This document shows, one piece after another, positions 1 through 9,660 of a stretch of 64,000 bases of DNA. The notes below the pieces were generated by a model, which saw only the letters and a program-made list of their open reading frames with translations, did no database searches and was not told the DNA's origin. The position numbers and the translations under genes were made by a program. The stretch is from the NCBI GenBank assembly GCA_036936605.1, contig JAUPFV010000002.1:197679273-197743272 (forward strand). Direction: 5' to 3'. This DNA comes from Limnanthes douglasii subsp. nivea (lineage: Eukaryota; Streptophyta; Magnoliopsida; Brassicales; Limnanthaceae). Every line of letters begins with the position of its first letter. Within the stretch, counting starts at the first letter, position 1.

Positions 1-2028
1 TTGCTGGATGCCGAAAAACGGTATCTTACTTTGGAGAAGGTGGCCTTGGCGTTGGTGACAGCAGCGAGGAAGATGAGACCTTATTTTCAAGCGCATCGAA
101 TAGTGGTCCGAACGACGTTTCCTCTGAAAAGTCTATTACAGCGACCTGACGTCTCTGGCAGAATGACTAAGTGGTCCGTTGAGTTGGGAGACTTTGATAT
201 AACATTTGAACCTCGCACAGCAATAAAGGCACAGATGTTAGCGGATTTTTTGGTTGAATTTCACTCTGATAGGGACGAACAGGAAGAACCTGACACAGTT
301 GCTGAGGAAGAATGGGTAGTTCGAACGGATGGGGGGTCGAACATTTCAGGTTGCGGGGCAGGTGTCCAGCTAATATCCCCGCAAGGGGTTGCCATGTTTC
401 AAGCCATCCGTTTTGTTTTCAAAGCTACTAATAATGAGGCTGAGTACGAAGCAGCTTTAGCCGGCCTACGCTTGGCCCAAATATGCGGGGCTCGACGGGT
501 AAAATTGGTCAGTGATTCTCAGTTGGTGATCAATCAGGTTTCAGGGGAGTCCGAGGCAAGGAAGGAAACATTGGTACAGTACTTGAAACTGATAAAAGAT
601 TTGGCGTCGGGGTTCGAAGGCGTCAAGTTCGAGCATGTCCGACGGGAAATGAATACCATCCCGGATTCTCTTGCTTCTGCTTCTCGGACCGAAGGTTATC
701 CTTGGGTTTTGACCCAGACATGCCCATCGATCTCTATCTCTAAAGACCATGTGATGAATGTCTCAGAGGAAAATCATGCGATTACCCCTGATTGGAGAAC
801 GGTCATCATTGATTTTTTGGCTCATGACATCTTGCCCGCCGACAAATATGAAGCCAGAAAAGTAAGATTCAAATCTCACGGTTACATTTTGTTGGACGGA
901 TCGTTGTATAAGAAGTCTCTGAGTCGGCCATTGCTGAGGTGCTTGAATGGACCCGACTCACAAATTATCCTCTCCGAGTTACACGATGGCGAAGGATCCG
1001 CTCATTGTGGATATAAAGCTCTGATTCGCCGAATATTCTTGGCAGGATATTATTGGCCAACTATTTCAGCCGATGCAAAAGATTTGGTCAAGCGGTGTGA
1101 CACGTGCCAGCGGTACGCTAATATAATCCACAAGCCAGCAGCACTGATGGAAAGCATTCCAGAGGCGGTTCCTTTTGACAGATGGGGCATTGACTTGGTT
1201 GGACCTCTACCTATGGCTTCAGGTGGCAGACAGACGATAGTTGTAGCCGTTGACTACTTTTCTAAGTGGGTAGAGGCTGAGCCACTTGCGGGCACAAAAG
1301 CCAAGGATGTGATTAAATTTGTTTTGTCTAATATCTGTTGTCGTTTTGGTATGCCATTGCAGATTACGACGGACAATGGTCCACAATTTGATAACAAAGA
1401 ATTTCACAATTTTTGTGTGTCAAGGGGAATACGACAATGTTTTTCGGCGCCATTTCATCCTCAGGCAAATGGCCAGGTGGAAGTAACAAATCGCACCATC
1501 CTCGACGGACTGAGGAAGAACTTAGAAGGAAAGGCGGGGAAATGGCCCGACTATCTACAGGAAGTGCTATGGGCGTATCGAACGACCCCACGAACAGCCA
1601 CCGCTGTATCCCCTTTTGCCTTAGTTTATGGAATGGATGCCGTGGTCCCGTCAGAGATCCTTTTCCCTTCACATCGAATAGCAGCTTATGATGCAGACAC
1701 GAATGACGCGCACAAAACATTGGCTTTGGACTTGGTCGAGGAAAAGAGACAGCGGGCGCAACTGACTTCCCTTCATTATCAAACTCTTATGAGGAGTCGA
1801 TACGCATCCAAAGTCAACCATAGGGACTTTCAGGTGGGAGACAAGGTCCTACGGAAAATCTTCTTACACACTAAGGACAAGAGCCTGGGGAAGCTAGGCC
1901 CTAATTGGGAAGGCCCCTATGAGATCATCGACAAGATTAAACCAGGCACGTATAGGCTAAAAGATAAAGATGGACGATATCTCCGTTTACCTTGGAATAT
2001 TGAGCATTTAAAATTGTACCTCGATTAG
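1..2028 (+). CDS. Tat-type Ty3/gypsy polyprotein, C-terminal part (RNase H and integrase), 5' end outside window
   Basis: Enzymes for copying and inserting a Tat-lineage LTR retrotransposon (Tat-1). The 675 visible residues are open with no frameshift. Residues 1-90 are the end of the RT/RNase H region. An RNase H domain spans about 103-226, with D110, E148, D172 and D222 in the catalytic positions. The integrase zinc finger is H328, H335, C366, C369. The integrase core has the D,D,E triad at D398, D458 and E494. The C-terminal part carries the usual GDKVLRK and GPYEI motifs and ends in IEHLKLYLD. The extra RNase H before integrase is typical of Tat. Protease and RT lie left of the window, so the listed start is only the window edge. 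The open frame suggests a recent insertion. The family assignment is strong; activity is inferred. Confidence 0.95.
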   Translation: MLDAEKRYLTLEKVALALVTAARKMRPYFQAHRIVVRTTFPLKSLLQRPDVSGRMTKWSVELGDFDITFEPRTAIKAQMLADFLVEFHSDRDEQEEPDTVAEEEWVVRTDGGSNISGCGAGVQLISPQGVAMFQAIRFVFKATNNEAEYEAALAGLRLAQICGARRVKLVSDSQLVINQVSGESEARKETLVQYLKLIKDLASGFEGVKFEHVRREMNTIPDSLASASRTEGYPWVLTQTCPSISISKDHVMNVSEENHAITPDWRTVIIDFLAHDILPADKYEARKVRFKSHGYILLDGSLYKKSLSRPLLRCLNGPDSQIILSELHDGEGSAHCGYKALIRRIFLAGYYWPTISADAKDLVKRCDTCQRYANIIHKPAALMESIPEAVPFDRWGIDLVGPLPMASGGRQTIVVAVDYFSKWVEAEPLAGTKAKDVIKFVLSNICCRFGMPLQITTDNGPQFDNKEFHNFCVSRGIRQCFSAPFHPQANGQVEVTNRTILDGLRKNLEGKAGKWPDYLQEVLWAYRTTPRTATAVSPFALVYGMDAVVPSEILFPSHRIAAYDADTNDAHKTLALDLVEEKRQRAQLTSLHYQTLMRSRYASKVNHRDFQVGDKVLRKIFLHTKDKSLGKLGPNWEGPYEIIDKIKPGTYRLKDKDGRYLRLPWNIEHLKLYLD

Positions 2029-2101
2029 CAGAGCTCAGACAGAATATTGTATTTCTTTTTATTTTCTTTGTACACTTCGAGAAAACTTTTGGTGAGGACA
2101 C

Positions 2102-2145
2102 ACTCTTTCCTACCCTGCTAGGCACAGGAAGGTTTTAATGAGGTG
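2102..2145 (+). other. Conserved 44-nt motif downstream of the integrase stop (Tat-1 copy)
   Basis: The stretch runs from ACTCTTTCCTACCCTG to GGTTTTAATGAGGTG. Nearly the same sequence lies downstream of integrase in Tat-2 (33168-33210, reverse strand) and Tat-4 (51559-51601), although the DNA around it has diverged strongly. Its two halves can pair weakly (TTCCTACC with GGNAGG). The role is unknown. Confidence 0.7.
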
Positions 2146-2184
2146 TTTCAGTGATCCCTTTAATACAACGTTTCTTTGCCTTTA

Positions 2185-2630
2185 ACTATTTTTTGGGTCA
2201 CATTAACATGTGCCCCGAAATGTTGTCCCTCACACTATTTTTTGGGTCACATTAACATGTGCCTCGGAGTGTTGTCCCTCACACTATTTTTTGGGTCACA
2301 TTAACATGTGCCTCGAAATGTTGTCCCTCACACTATTTTTTGGGTCACATTAACATGTGCCTCGAAATGTTGTCCCTTACATTATTTTTTTTGGGTCACA
2401 TTAACACGTGCCTCGAATTGTTGTCCTTCGACCTATTTTCTGAACCACATTCACGTTCAGATATGCCACGATGATTTGGGATTTTCAAACTATTCTTCGG
2501 GTCACATGACGATGTGCCTCGACGATTTGGGACTGTCAAATTATTTTTAAGGGTCACAATAAGTTGAGCCATGATGATTTGGGACTAAACAATTTTTAGA
2601 TCATTATGAGGTGTGCCTCGAAGCCACCCC
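2185..2630 (+). repeat. 49-bp tandem repeat array (Tat-1)
   Basis: Units start at 2185, 2234, 2283, 2332 and about 2381 with the core TTTTTTGGGTCACATTAACA. The first four are almost identical and exactly 49 bp apart. From about 2435 to 2630 the array continues as degenerate units built on TGTGCCTCGA...GATTTGGGA. Arrays at this place, between integrase and the antisense gene, are common in Tat elements. The open frames over it are only translations of the repeat. Confidence 0.9.
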
Positions 2631-2689
2631 CAGTAATGCATCGAGAAAACTTAAGTCAAATATTAGGACAAACGAACCCACAACTAAGC

Positions 2690-3245
2690 TTGGTGAATAT
2701 ACCCAAGTAATAATCTTTCGAGGAACCAAGTGGGTAGAAATTCGAAGGCCTGATTCATATATTCGAAGGCCACATAAGTTGGAGTTCGAAGGAATAATTG
2801 CAAATATAAAACTTGGTGAATATACCCAATTAATAATTTTTCGAAGCCCAAGTGGGTTGAAATTCGAAGGCCCAATTCGAAGGCCTGACTTATATATTCG
2901 AAGGCCCAATTCGAAGGCCTGACTTATATATTCGAAGGCCACATAAGTTGGAATTCGAAGGCTTAGTTGATTCAAAAATGCCCAAGTAATAATTTTTCGA
3001 AGAACTAAGTGGGTGGAAATTCGACGGCCTTCTGCGTTATAATTGTTCGACGGCCTTAGTGCAAGTCTAAAACCTGTTGAATCTTTCTAAGTGTAAGATT
3101 ATCGAAGGCTAAATATGACACCTACTAAATCTATCTAAGTTAAATTCTGTGAAAAGCCGTACGAATTTGTGACTCTACCCAAGTGTTCATTGTTCGAAGG
3201 GTTAGTGCAATAATAAGTTCGAAGAACAATACATTGATGAATTAA
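2690..3245 (+). repeat. TTCGAAGG-rich interspersed repeat (Tat-1)
   Basis: TTCGAAGG or a one-base variant recurs every 20-60 bp, often followed by CC and then CTGATTCATATA- or CACATAAGTTGG-type text. There is a direct duplication near 2867-2945. Longer units starting with AAACTTGGTGAATATACCCA occur near 2690 and 2810. The same seed is also frequent through the antisense gene and up to 7065. Confidence 0.8.
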
Positions 3246-3347
3246 AACTTCAAGTATTTGTTGAAACAGCACAAACAGCTTCCAACCATTACAAAAAAAA
3301 ACAGAGGCCTTTTAGGCCATACAAAAAACTACCTACGACCTTTTCCT

Positions 3348-6300
3348 TTAATCGACGTTCTTCGAATCATCACTCCCTTCATTTTCTGAGTCGTCGCTCT
3401 CACTGAGAACTATTTGGGGTGGACGAAGTTCTGGGGGGACAAGCTTCCAGAAAGGACCCAGTTCATATTCAGGGTGGTCGGTGTATATTTGGGTCAATAA
3501 GCCAGCTCGAGTGGCAGCATCTCGAGCTTGTAAAGTCTTCGAACATTTGGCAACATAGGCATCTGCACCTTGTTCCTTTGCCTCTTTGATCTCTGCTGGG
3601 AAACTTCTGATCTTTCTTTTTAGATCGTCGCGCTCTTCAACAACCTTCTTAAAACCCTCACTGCATTGCTCGAAGGCATCGCATGCCTTGCGATGCCTTG
3701 CCTTGTACTCAGAGATCAACAACTCTTGGGTGTCAGTCTTTTTCTTGTATAAGTCCCTCTCTTCCTGGCAGCAATGTTCTATCACTGTTATATAATGCTC
3801 AGCAGCAGAAAGACGCTCATACAAGGCATCTGCTTGGCCTTCGACAACTGCATGCTCCTTCTTGGCTTCTTCGAGCTTAGCGGCAGCAACCGATGCTTTA
3901 AACTTATAGTGATTCTTGCGCTTCTCGAGATGGCGCATCTTCTTTCCTCGATTAACTGACGTGTGCAGCAGCCTTCGTAGACTCATTGACAAATCATCGT
4001 CTAAGGGGACTTCGAAGGAGCTCGATGGAGATCCTAGATCTGCAGAATCGAACTCAGAAAAGTCACCACAGGCCACATCAGGATGAACGAATAATGGGGG
4101 GTTTGTTCGAGGGACAGGAATAGGAGCCACCCTTGGACTGCCTTCGAAGGAGGCTGGTTGAGATGCCTCGGTCAGGGGAGAATGTAAAGATGGGTAGGAG
4201 GTTTCCTTGGGTGATAGGCCACCCCTGTTTTCAGCATCGACTGCACCATCTTGAACTTCTCTGTCGAAGTTAGTACCTTCATTGTTATCAGGGGTTTCTC
4301 CCCCCTCGGATCGCTCTTCGATGGGTTCAAGCAGAATGCCCTTTCCTTTCAAATCCTTTCTCTTGTCGTCCTTCTTTGGTGGAAGGATAGTAGCAGCAGG
4401 TGAAGGAGGAGATATTGTTGAAGCATTTGATCGAGGAGTTTCATCTGTTCGACGGACTTCAGTTGTTCGAGGGTTACTGGAGTTTGAGGCCTTCATATTC
4501 TTCGAAGAATTGGATTTTTGAGTCATCACGATTGGTTTGGGATTTGTTGGTTGAGATGGTATGGCCTCATCTTCTGGAGGTTCACCCAGGTGACTTTGCG
4601 AACGGGAGCGTTTGGGTAGATAGATGGTCACATCTTGCATGCTGCATCGCTCTAGCACTTCTCGTTCAGAAGGTGGAGTCATTAGGGCCCTCATGCTTAT
4701 ACGATCCAGAGGATCGAGCCTCCAGAGTCGACTTCTGGCCAAGTTCTCATCGACAAAGCAACGGCGAAAACGATTGTCCCACTGTTCTTTTGCCCACAGG
4801 CGAAGGTTAGTGAAAACAGTGGTAGCTCCTTCGACATAGTCGGTGTAGGGTTTGGATACTCCGGTCATAGCTGCAGCAAATAGCAAAGGAGAAGACTGAT
4901 TACACAGAATATGCTGTTCGAAGAAATGGTGACTATGAGATTCGAAGGAGTATTAAACTTAGAGAAATATACTGAAAAGTTTTACGTTCGAAGGAATACA
5001 ATGATTCGAGGAATACTTACATTTCATGGTCCACTTTAAGGAGAGCTTATGTGGATTCGAAGGAGTGGCCGGGGAGCCAGTCTCCCAGCATCCAGAGAAA
5101 AAGAGGAACTGTTGCCTCCATTTTTTGTCTGCCTCCAAGAGATCTTTCAACACCTTTTGCCCCCGGTTAAATGTCATTGAGTAAAAGGGGAAGTAAGGGT
5201 TTCGAGCAAGACCAGCCAGACCGATGATTTGTTCTAGCAAAAATTCCTGGCCTGAAAGTCTTGAGGCCATTATGCAAGCCATTAATGTGAACCACATGTT
5301 GGGCCCAACTTGTGAGGGACAGAGGTCTATTTTTGAGAGGTATTCAATGAAGAAGGGGTCTAAGGGATACCTTAGCCCCCAGTTCATGATCTCTGTGTAG
5401 ACCACCACCTCATGATCCCTCACAGATAAGGGCGTCTCTCCTTCGGAAGGAAATCTGATATTGATATAGGTAGGAATGCCCCATCGAGCCCTAAGCATTG
5501 TCTCTTCACTCTCCGAAAAGTACTTATACTTGATATTGGCAAGGGCCACCAGGTGCTTGTTCTCAATTCCTCTAATATTGTTGCCGGTGATGTTGTCTAA
5601 CTCCAAAGGAAGTACTATATCTCCTTTTAATTTGGGAGCAGTCCGGCGGGCTTGCTCCTCGGACATTGTCGAAGAGGATGTTGCACCGTTCGAAGGGATT
5701 GAGGGAAGAACATTGGACACTTTCTGTTTGGTGGACTTATTGGCAGGCCTTATAATTCGGGGGTCTAGAGTTTGCTCATGCAAAACACGCATGTCTTCGT
5801 CGGTAATAAGGGTCCTTGAAGGAGAGAACTGAGTACCATGAATGGTCATGGATGGTGTGGAGGGCAGACTAGAAACATCTGTTCCATGTCTTTGAAGAGG
5901 GCTGCCAGCATCATGATGACGGTCTGGATGTCGAGGAGGACTTCCAGAAATTTGCTGTTGATTTTGATTTTGAGAATTTCTGGAAGTCTGGTGCTGATTT
6001 TGTCCTCGAGGAGGGCTAGCAGTGTCACTTTGGTTTGGGTTTCGTTGAGGGCTTGTTGGTTCTCGAGGAGGGCTCCTTGAAGTCCGTCGAGGGCTAACTA
6101 TTTTTCGAGGAGGACTCTTCGATGTCCGTCGAGGACTAGCTGTTCTTCGAGGAGGACTCCTCGACATCTGTTGAGGACTTGACGATCTTTGGGGCGGATG
6201 TTCATTATTGATTGGGGCCACTGGTTCTCGAATGGTCAGTGGAGCTTCCTTGGCTCGCTTTCGATCGTGCGAGCCTTTTCGGTCTCTATGGGATTTCTTC

Positions 6301-6521
6301 CTCTTCGAACCTGATGAGTGTTTGTGTGGCCTCTCTTTGCCCATTTCTTTGGGAGGATTAGTTTCGTTAAGCAAGCTTTGACGAGCTACTTCACGAGGTA
6401 TAATAGCGTTAGAATCGTTCGAAGGAGGCCAAGCACCGAAGAAGGTTGTGGTTAACGGTGGGGGTTGAGGCCTTACGTCTTCACCAGCGGCAACCCTTTC
6501 TTCGAACCGTTTACTAATCAA
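3348..6521 (-). CDS. Antisense gene (aORF) of Tat-1: RS-rich, Transposase_28-like and coiled-coil protein; two exons (6521-5021 and 4870-3348)
   Basis: Runs opposite to pol. Exon 1 ends in a clean donor (T|GTAAGT) at 5021. The 150-nt intron is 5020-4871 and ends TTTGCTGCAG. Exon 2 runs 4870-3348. Phases agree (1 nt left over), giving about 1007 codons without a stop. Exon 1 residues 72-92 are very basic, 112-170 hold repeated SPPR/SPRRTS blocks like an RS domain, and about 340-480 match the plant 'putative gypsy-type transposon' family (Transposase_28, PF04195), with GIPTYINIRFP and WGLRYPLDPF. Exon 2 is Ser/Pro-rich, then a long coiled coil, then an acidic tail (SESDDSENEGSDDS). Position 6521 is TTG: the frame stays open back to 6617 with no ATG, and the first in-frame ATG is at 6344. 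Function unknown; Tat aORFs are described as accessory genes. Confidence 0.8.
4871..5020 (-). other. Intron of the Tat-1 antisense gene
   Basis: The 150-nt interval reads GTAAGTATTCC at its 5' end and TTTGCTGCAG at its 3' end on the - strand. Each flanking frame runs into a stop if the intron is kept. Removing it joins the two frames in phase, which is the main support for splicing. Confidence 0.8.
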
Positions 6522-6612
6522 CAGCCAATCAGGAATTCGACGAGGTTTATGAGCCAGCTTTATCTCTCTAAAAATAACTGAACAAGAAGTTGCATTAATG
6601 AAGGCAGAGGTT

Positions 6613-6623
6613 GGTATTTATAG
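6613..6623 (-). promoter_or_regulatory. TATA box of the Tat-1 antisense gene
   Basis: On the - strand this reads CTATAAATACC, a near-ideal plant TATA box. It lies about 100 nt upstream of 6521, so transcription would start near 6585-6590. Related TATA-bearing segments lie upstream of the antisense genes of Tat-2 (28515) and Tat-4 (54210). Confidence 0.65.
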
Positions 6624-7120
6624 AGGTTTAATGGGCTTCTGTGGTAGAGAGAACCCGGGGACAATTTTCTTTTGTTTGCATAGGGGCATGATGGTCCTTA
6701 TAGGTGAACAATGTATGATAACCTAGCTATGACAGAAGATGAAGAGTCTGGTGTCAGAGAATGTCATGGGAAGCGGAAGAGTTTTCTGACAAAAGAATGC
6801 GTACCGTTTCTCCAAAAGAATGCTGACGATAGTATTTGTGCAGTGACATCATCAATCCTAGCATCATTTTTCGCCTAAGTAAAGAATTTCCCGACGACCA
6901 TTTCGCTCAAAATATTGCAAGGATTGAGGGGGCTACTCAGTACAGAAGAAGTTCGAAGAGGCCTTTTTTGGATGTTCGAGAAATTATTGCTCGCAGGGCG
7001 AAGAGATGGATTGTCGAAGGGGTTCGGTAAAATTCATGTTCGAAGGACTCATGTAGTTCGAAGGAGTAATGATTTTGGCCTGAGAAGAATTTTTCAGTCT
7101 TAGCAAAACGATTTTTTACT

Positions 7121-7136
7121 AAGACTCGGGGGCTAC
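7121..7136 (+). promoter_or_regulatory. Polypurine tract of Tat-1
   Basis: AAGACTCGGGGGCTAC directly precedes the LTR start TGATGAG. This is the position where plus-strand DNA synthesis is primed. A GGGGGCT core also precedes the Tat-4 LTR (54621-54635). Confidence 0.7.
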
Positions 7137-7159
7137 TGATGAGGAATAATAAAAGACAA

Positions 7160-7308
7160 GGGCCAAAATGTATAGAGGTAAATGTATAAGGGCCAAAATA
7201 CATAGAAATAAATGTATAAGGGCCAAAATACATAGAAATAAATGTATAAGGGCTAAAACGCATAGAAATAAATGTATAAGAGCTAAAATGTATAAGATAA
7301 ATGTATGA
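7160..7308 (+). repeat. 30-bp tandem repeat in the U3 of the Tat-1 LTR
   Basis: Five units start at 7160, 7190, 7220, 7250 and 7280 with the core GGGCCAAAATACATAGAAAT followed by AAATGTATAA. Units two and three are identical. Repeats in U3 upstream of the TATA box may act as an enhancer; that is inference. Confidence 0.9.
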
Positions 7309-7390
7309 GGACTAAATAGGAAGAAGCTTTAGAACAGGGACCGAAATATGTAATTAGTCCAAATTAAAGCGTGTGGGGTCCGCAATTGTA

Positions 7391-7400
7391 CTATAAAAGG
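7391..7400 (+). promoter_or_regulatory. TATA box of the Tat-1 LTR promoter
   Basis: CTATAAAAGG lies 148 bp before the LTR end. Transcription (start of R) would be expected about 30 nt downstream, near 7425. Confidence 0.65.
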
Positions 7401-7599
7401 ACCACACACGCTTCACAAATTTCGAGATGAATAGTACGACTTTCTCTCTCTACTACTTTAACACTTTCTCTCTCTAAGTTTGACTCTAAAGTATTTCTCT
7501 ATCACAAAATCCTCCTCGGACTATCTTTCAACTCTTCATGTACTAATTCTTATCAGTGTGAACTTTCTTTAACTTTATTTTTTATTCTCGATCACATCC

Positions 7600-9660
7600 C
7601 GCAACCAATGATATCTCACATCAATTTTTTTGTACGTGAGTGATACATTAGATTCTTTCTCAAATTATACATAATATTACCTATTAATCTTTATTCAACC
7701 CTTACTCTCGAATAAACCTTTTAAGACAAATATTCTCTTTGTTTGCTTCCTCTGCTGCAATATACTATGCTTCAGTTTTTGACAATGCTATACATTTTTG
7801 TATTTTGGGTCGCCATGAATGACTCCTCTTAAAAATATAAACACATAACCTGAAGTAGATTTCTGGTTATCAAAATCACCAGTCATGTCAGCATTTGTAT
7901 GTCCTTCAAGTATATGTTTAACATATCCATAAAATAAAATCAAAGAAGAAGTGTCTCTCAAGTATATTAAAATCCATTTTACTGCTTCAAACTAAAATTT
8001 ACCTTGATTAGATAAATTTATACTCAGTGAACCATCGTCATTTGAATATTTGGTCTTGCATAGATCAGATCGTACATCAAATAACAACCAACAGAAGAGC
8101 AAATAATAATTGACATACTTTATTTCTCTTACTCTGTTGTAGGACACACATTTTTGCTGAACTTGAGGTGTGTAGCTAATGGTGTATTTGATGAGAGCAT
8201 GATTTAATATATTTTTATTCATCATTATTAAACGGCTTGACATTCTTCATATTGAACCTTGCAAATATACGCTCAATATATTTCTCATGTGATAGCTGTA
8301 AGTTTTTAGCTTTCCAATAACGAGCAAACTATATGTTTAAGATTTTATTTGTTGAACCCAAATCATTCATGTCAAATTATTTGACTAAGTCTTTCTTCAA
8401 ATTGATAATCATCTCAAAATCTTGTCCGGCTATCATAATATTTTCTACATATAGAAGAAGTATCATGAAATTACCTCTGTGGAAATTTCTTAAATAGATA
8501 CAAGGATCCGCATGAGTTTGTTTGTAACCATTATTTGTCATAAACAAGATAAATTTCCGATATTACTGCATTAGCGCCTGTTTAAGACCGTAGAGACTTG
8601 TGTTCAGCTTACAACGAAACTTTTTTCCCTTCATCTTCAAAACCTTCAGGTTTCTCCACGTAGAATTTTTTAATGCAAGTCATCATGTAAAACGATTTTT
8701 ATATCACGTTGTTCCAAACCAAGATTAATACTTGCAGCTAAACCTAACCCAATTTGATAGAAGTTCTTGACAACATGATAAAAAAAATCATCCAAATCAA
8801 TTCAATTTTTTATGATTGCTTCCTATTACTATAAATTTTGCTTTTCGATCGCTAATATTTTCAAAATCTCTCTTGTTTTTTAATAATCATCTATTTTTTA
8901 AGAATTTATTTCCACTATGAGGTTGCATTAGTTCATAAGTTTCATTATTTTATAAAAAAAAGTCATATTTCTTTCATAACATCAAACAAAAAGTTTTATA
9001 TTTGTGAGGTAACACTTCTTGATAATTTATCGGCTCTCCGTCTTCTGTAACTAGAATAAACTCTAAGATTGGATACGTTGTTGAAAGTTTTTTCTCTCTA
9101 GTTGACCTTCGAACATGTGCATCACACGTGTGAGGGGTAGGTTACTCCCCCTCTGCTCATTAACATATTCATCATGAAGTTCTTCCTCATATAAGGTCTC
9201 GTTAAAATAATCATCATCACTATAATCTTGTAAATCACCATCGGGACATCCTCAATAACATTCTCACGTGTCGGTTGATTTTCATAAGTAATAGTATAAG
9301 AAAAACATAATTAATAATAATAAAAATTATATCACACGTAGAAGTAAATCTTATACCTAAAAGATATGCACGATTTTCAATCTCAAAGAATGTCACATCT
9401 CTACTTCTCATTACTTTATACTTCTTAGGATCATAGAGTTTGGAGTCATACTCTTCATTATCATATACAACAAAGACACAATGGTTATCTTTGAATCCAG
9501 TTTGGATTTATGTTTCTTTATTACATGCATTTATGTCTTGCAAATAAAATCTAATATGTAACTATGTAGGATCCTTTCTAGTCAATACTCTTTCAAGAAT
9601 ATCAAATCAAGAGTTGCTGACATAGCTCTATCAAGTACACATCATAATTAATTTTTAAAG
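7600..9660 (-). pseudogene. Decayed Ty1/copia pol (integrase end, RT, RNase H)
   Basis: Reading on the - strand from 9560 to 7640, pieces of copia pol appear in the normal order. Near 9530-9360 is the stretch KLYDPKKYKVMRSRDVTFF, the end of integrase before RT. Near 8470-8380 is LLLYVENIMIAG, the RT active site with YVDD changed to YVEN. Near 7915-7800 is the RNase H region with KSTSGYVF. Around 7760-7740 is an SKTEA-x-YIAAEE stretch interrupted by a stop. Stops and frameshifts are many. No LTRs of this copy were found. Its 7539-7935 part recurs at 59741-60136. Confidence 0.85.

Larger units (their letters stand above)
1..7538 (+). mobile_element. Tat-1: 3' half of a Tat-lineage Ty3/gypsy LTR retrotransposon
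   Basis: The order on + is RNase H-integrase, conserved 44-nt motif, 49-bp tandem repeats, TTCGAAGG-rich spacer, antisense gene on -, polypurine tract and 3' LTR. A long region with an extra, often antisense, ORF between integrase and the 3' LTR is an established trait of Tat elements (Ogre/Retand type). The right end is set by an LTR ending in CA at 7538. After it comes sequence that also occurs, without this LTR, at 59741. The 5' half is outside the window. Confidence 0.9.
7137..7538 (+). repeat. 3' LTR of Tat-1 (402 bp)
   Basis: Starts TGATGAGGAATA and ends CTCTTCA, so the ends are TG...CA. U3 holds a 30-bp repeat (7160-7308) and a TATA box CTATAAAAGG (7391-7400). The right end is supported because the next bases (7539 on) match 59741 on, where no LTR is present. 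The adjoining TGTAC (7539-7543) should be the 5-bp target-site duplication; its partner is outside the window. The 5' LTR of Tat-5 (63327-63730) starts with the same TGATGAG and has similar length. Confidence 0.85.

Noticed and set aside
2259..2550. Open frames of 71 and 80 codons
   Set aside because: They are translations of the 49-bp tandem repeat in two frames.
2185..3245. Regularly spaced repeats resembling a CRISPR array
   Set aside because: Units are contiguous tandem repeats or irregular TTCGAAGG words inside a plant retrotransposon; there are no unique spacers or cas genes.
4282..4839. Open frames on + (79, 136 and 71 codons)
   Set aside because: They are opposite-strand shadows of the antisense gene exon 2, with no domain.
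6836..7103. Two short + frames before the Tat-1 LTR
   Set aside because: Low-complexity TTCGAAGG text; no domain.
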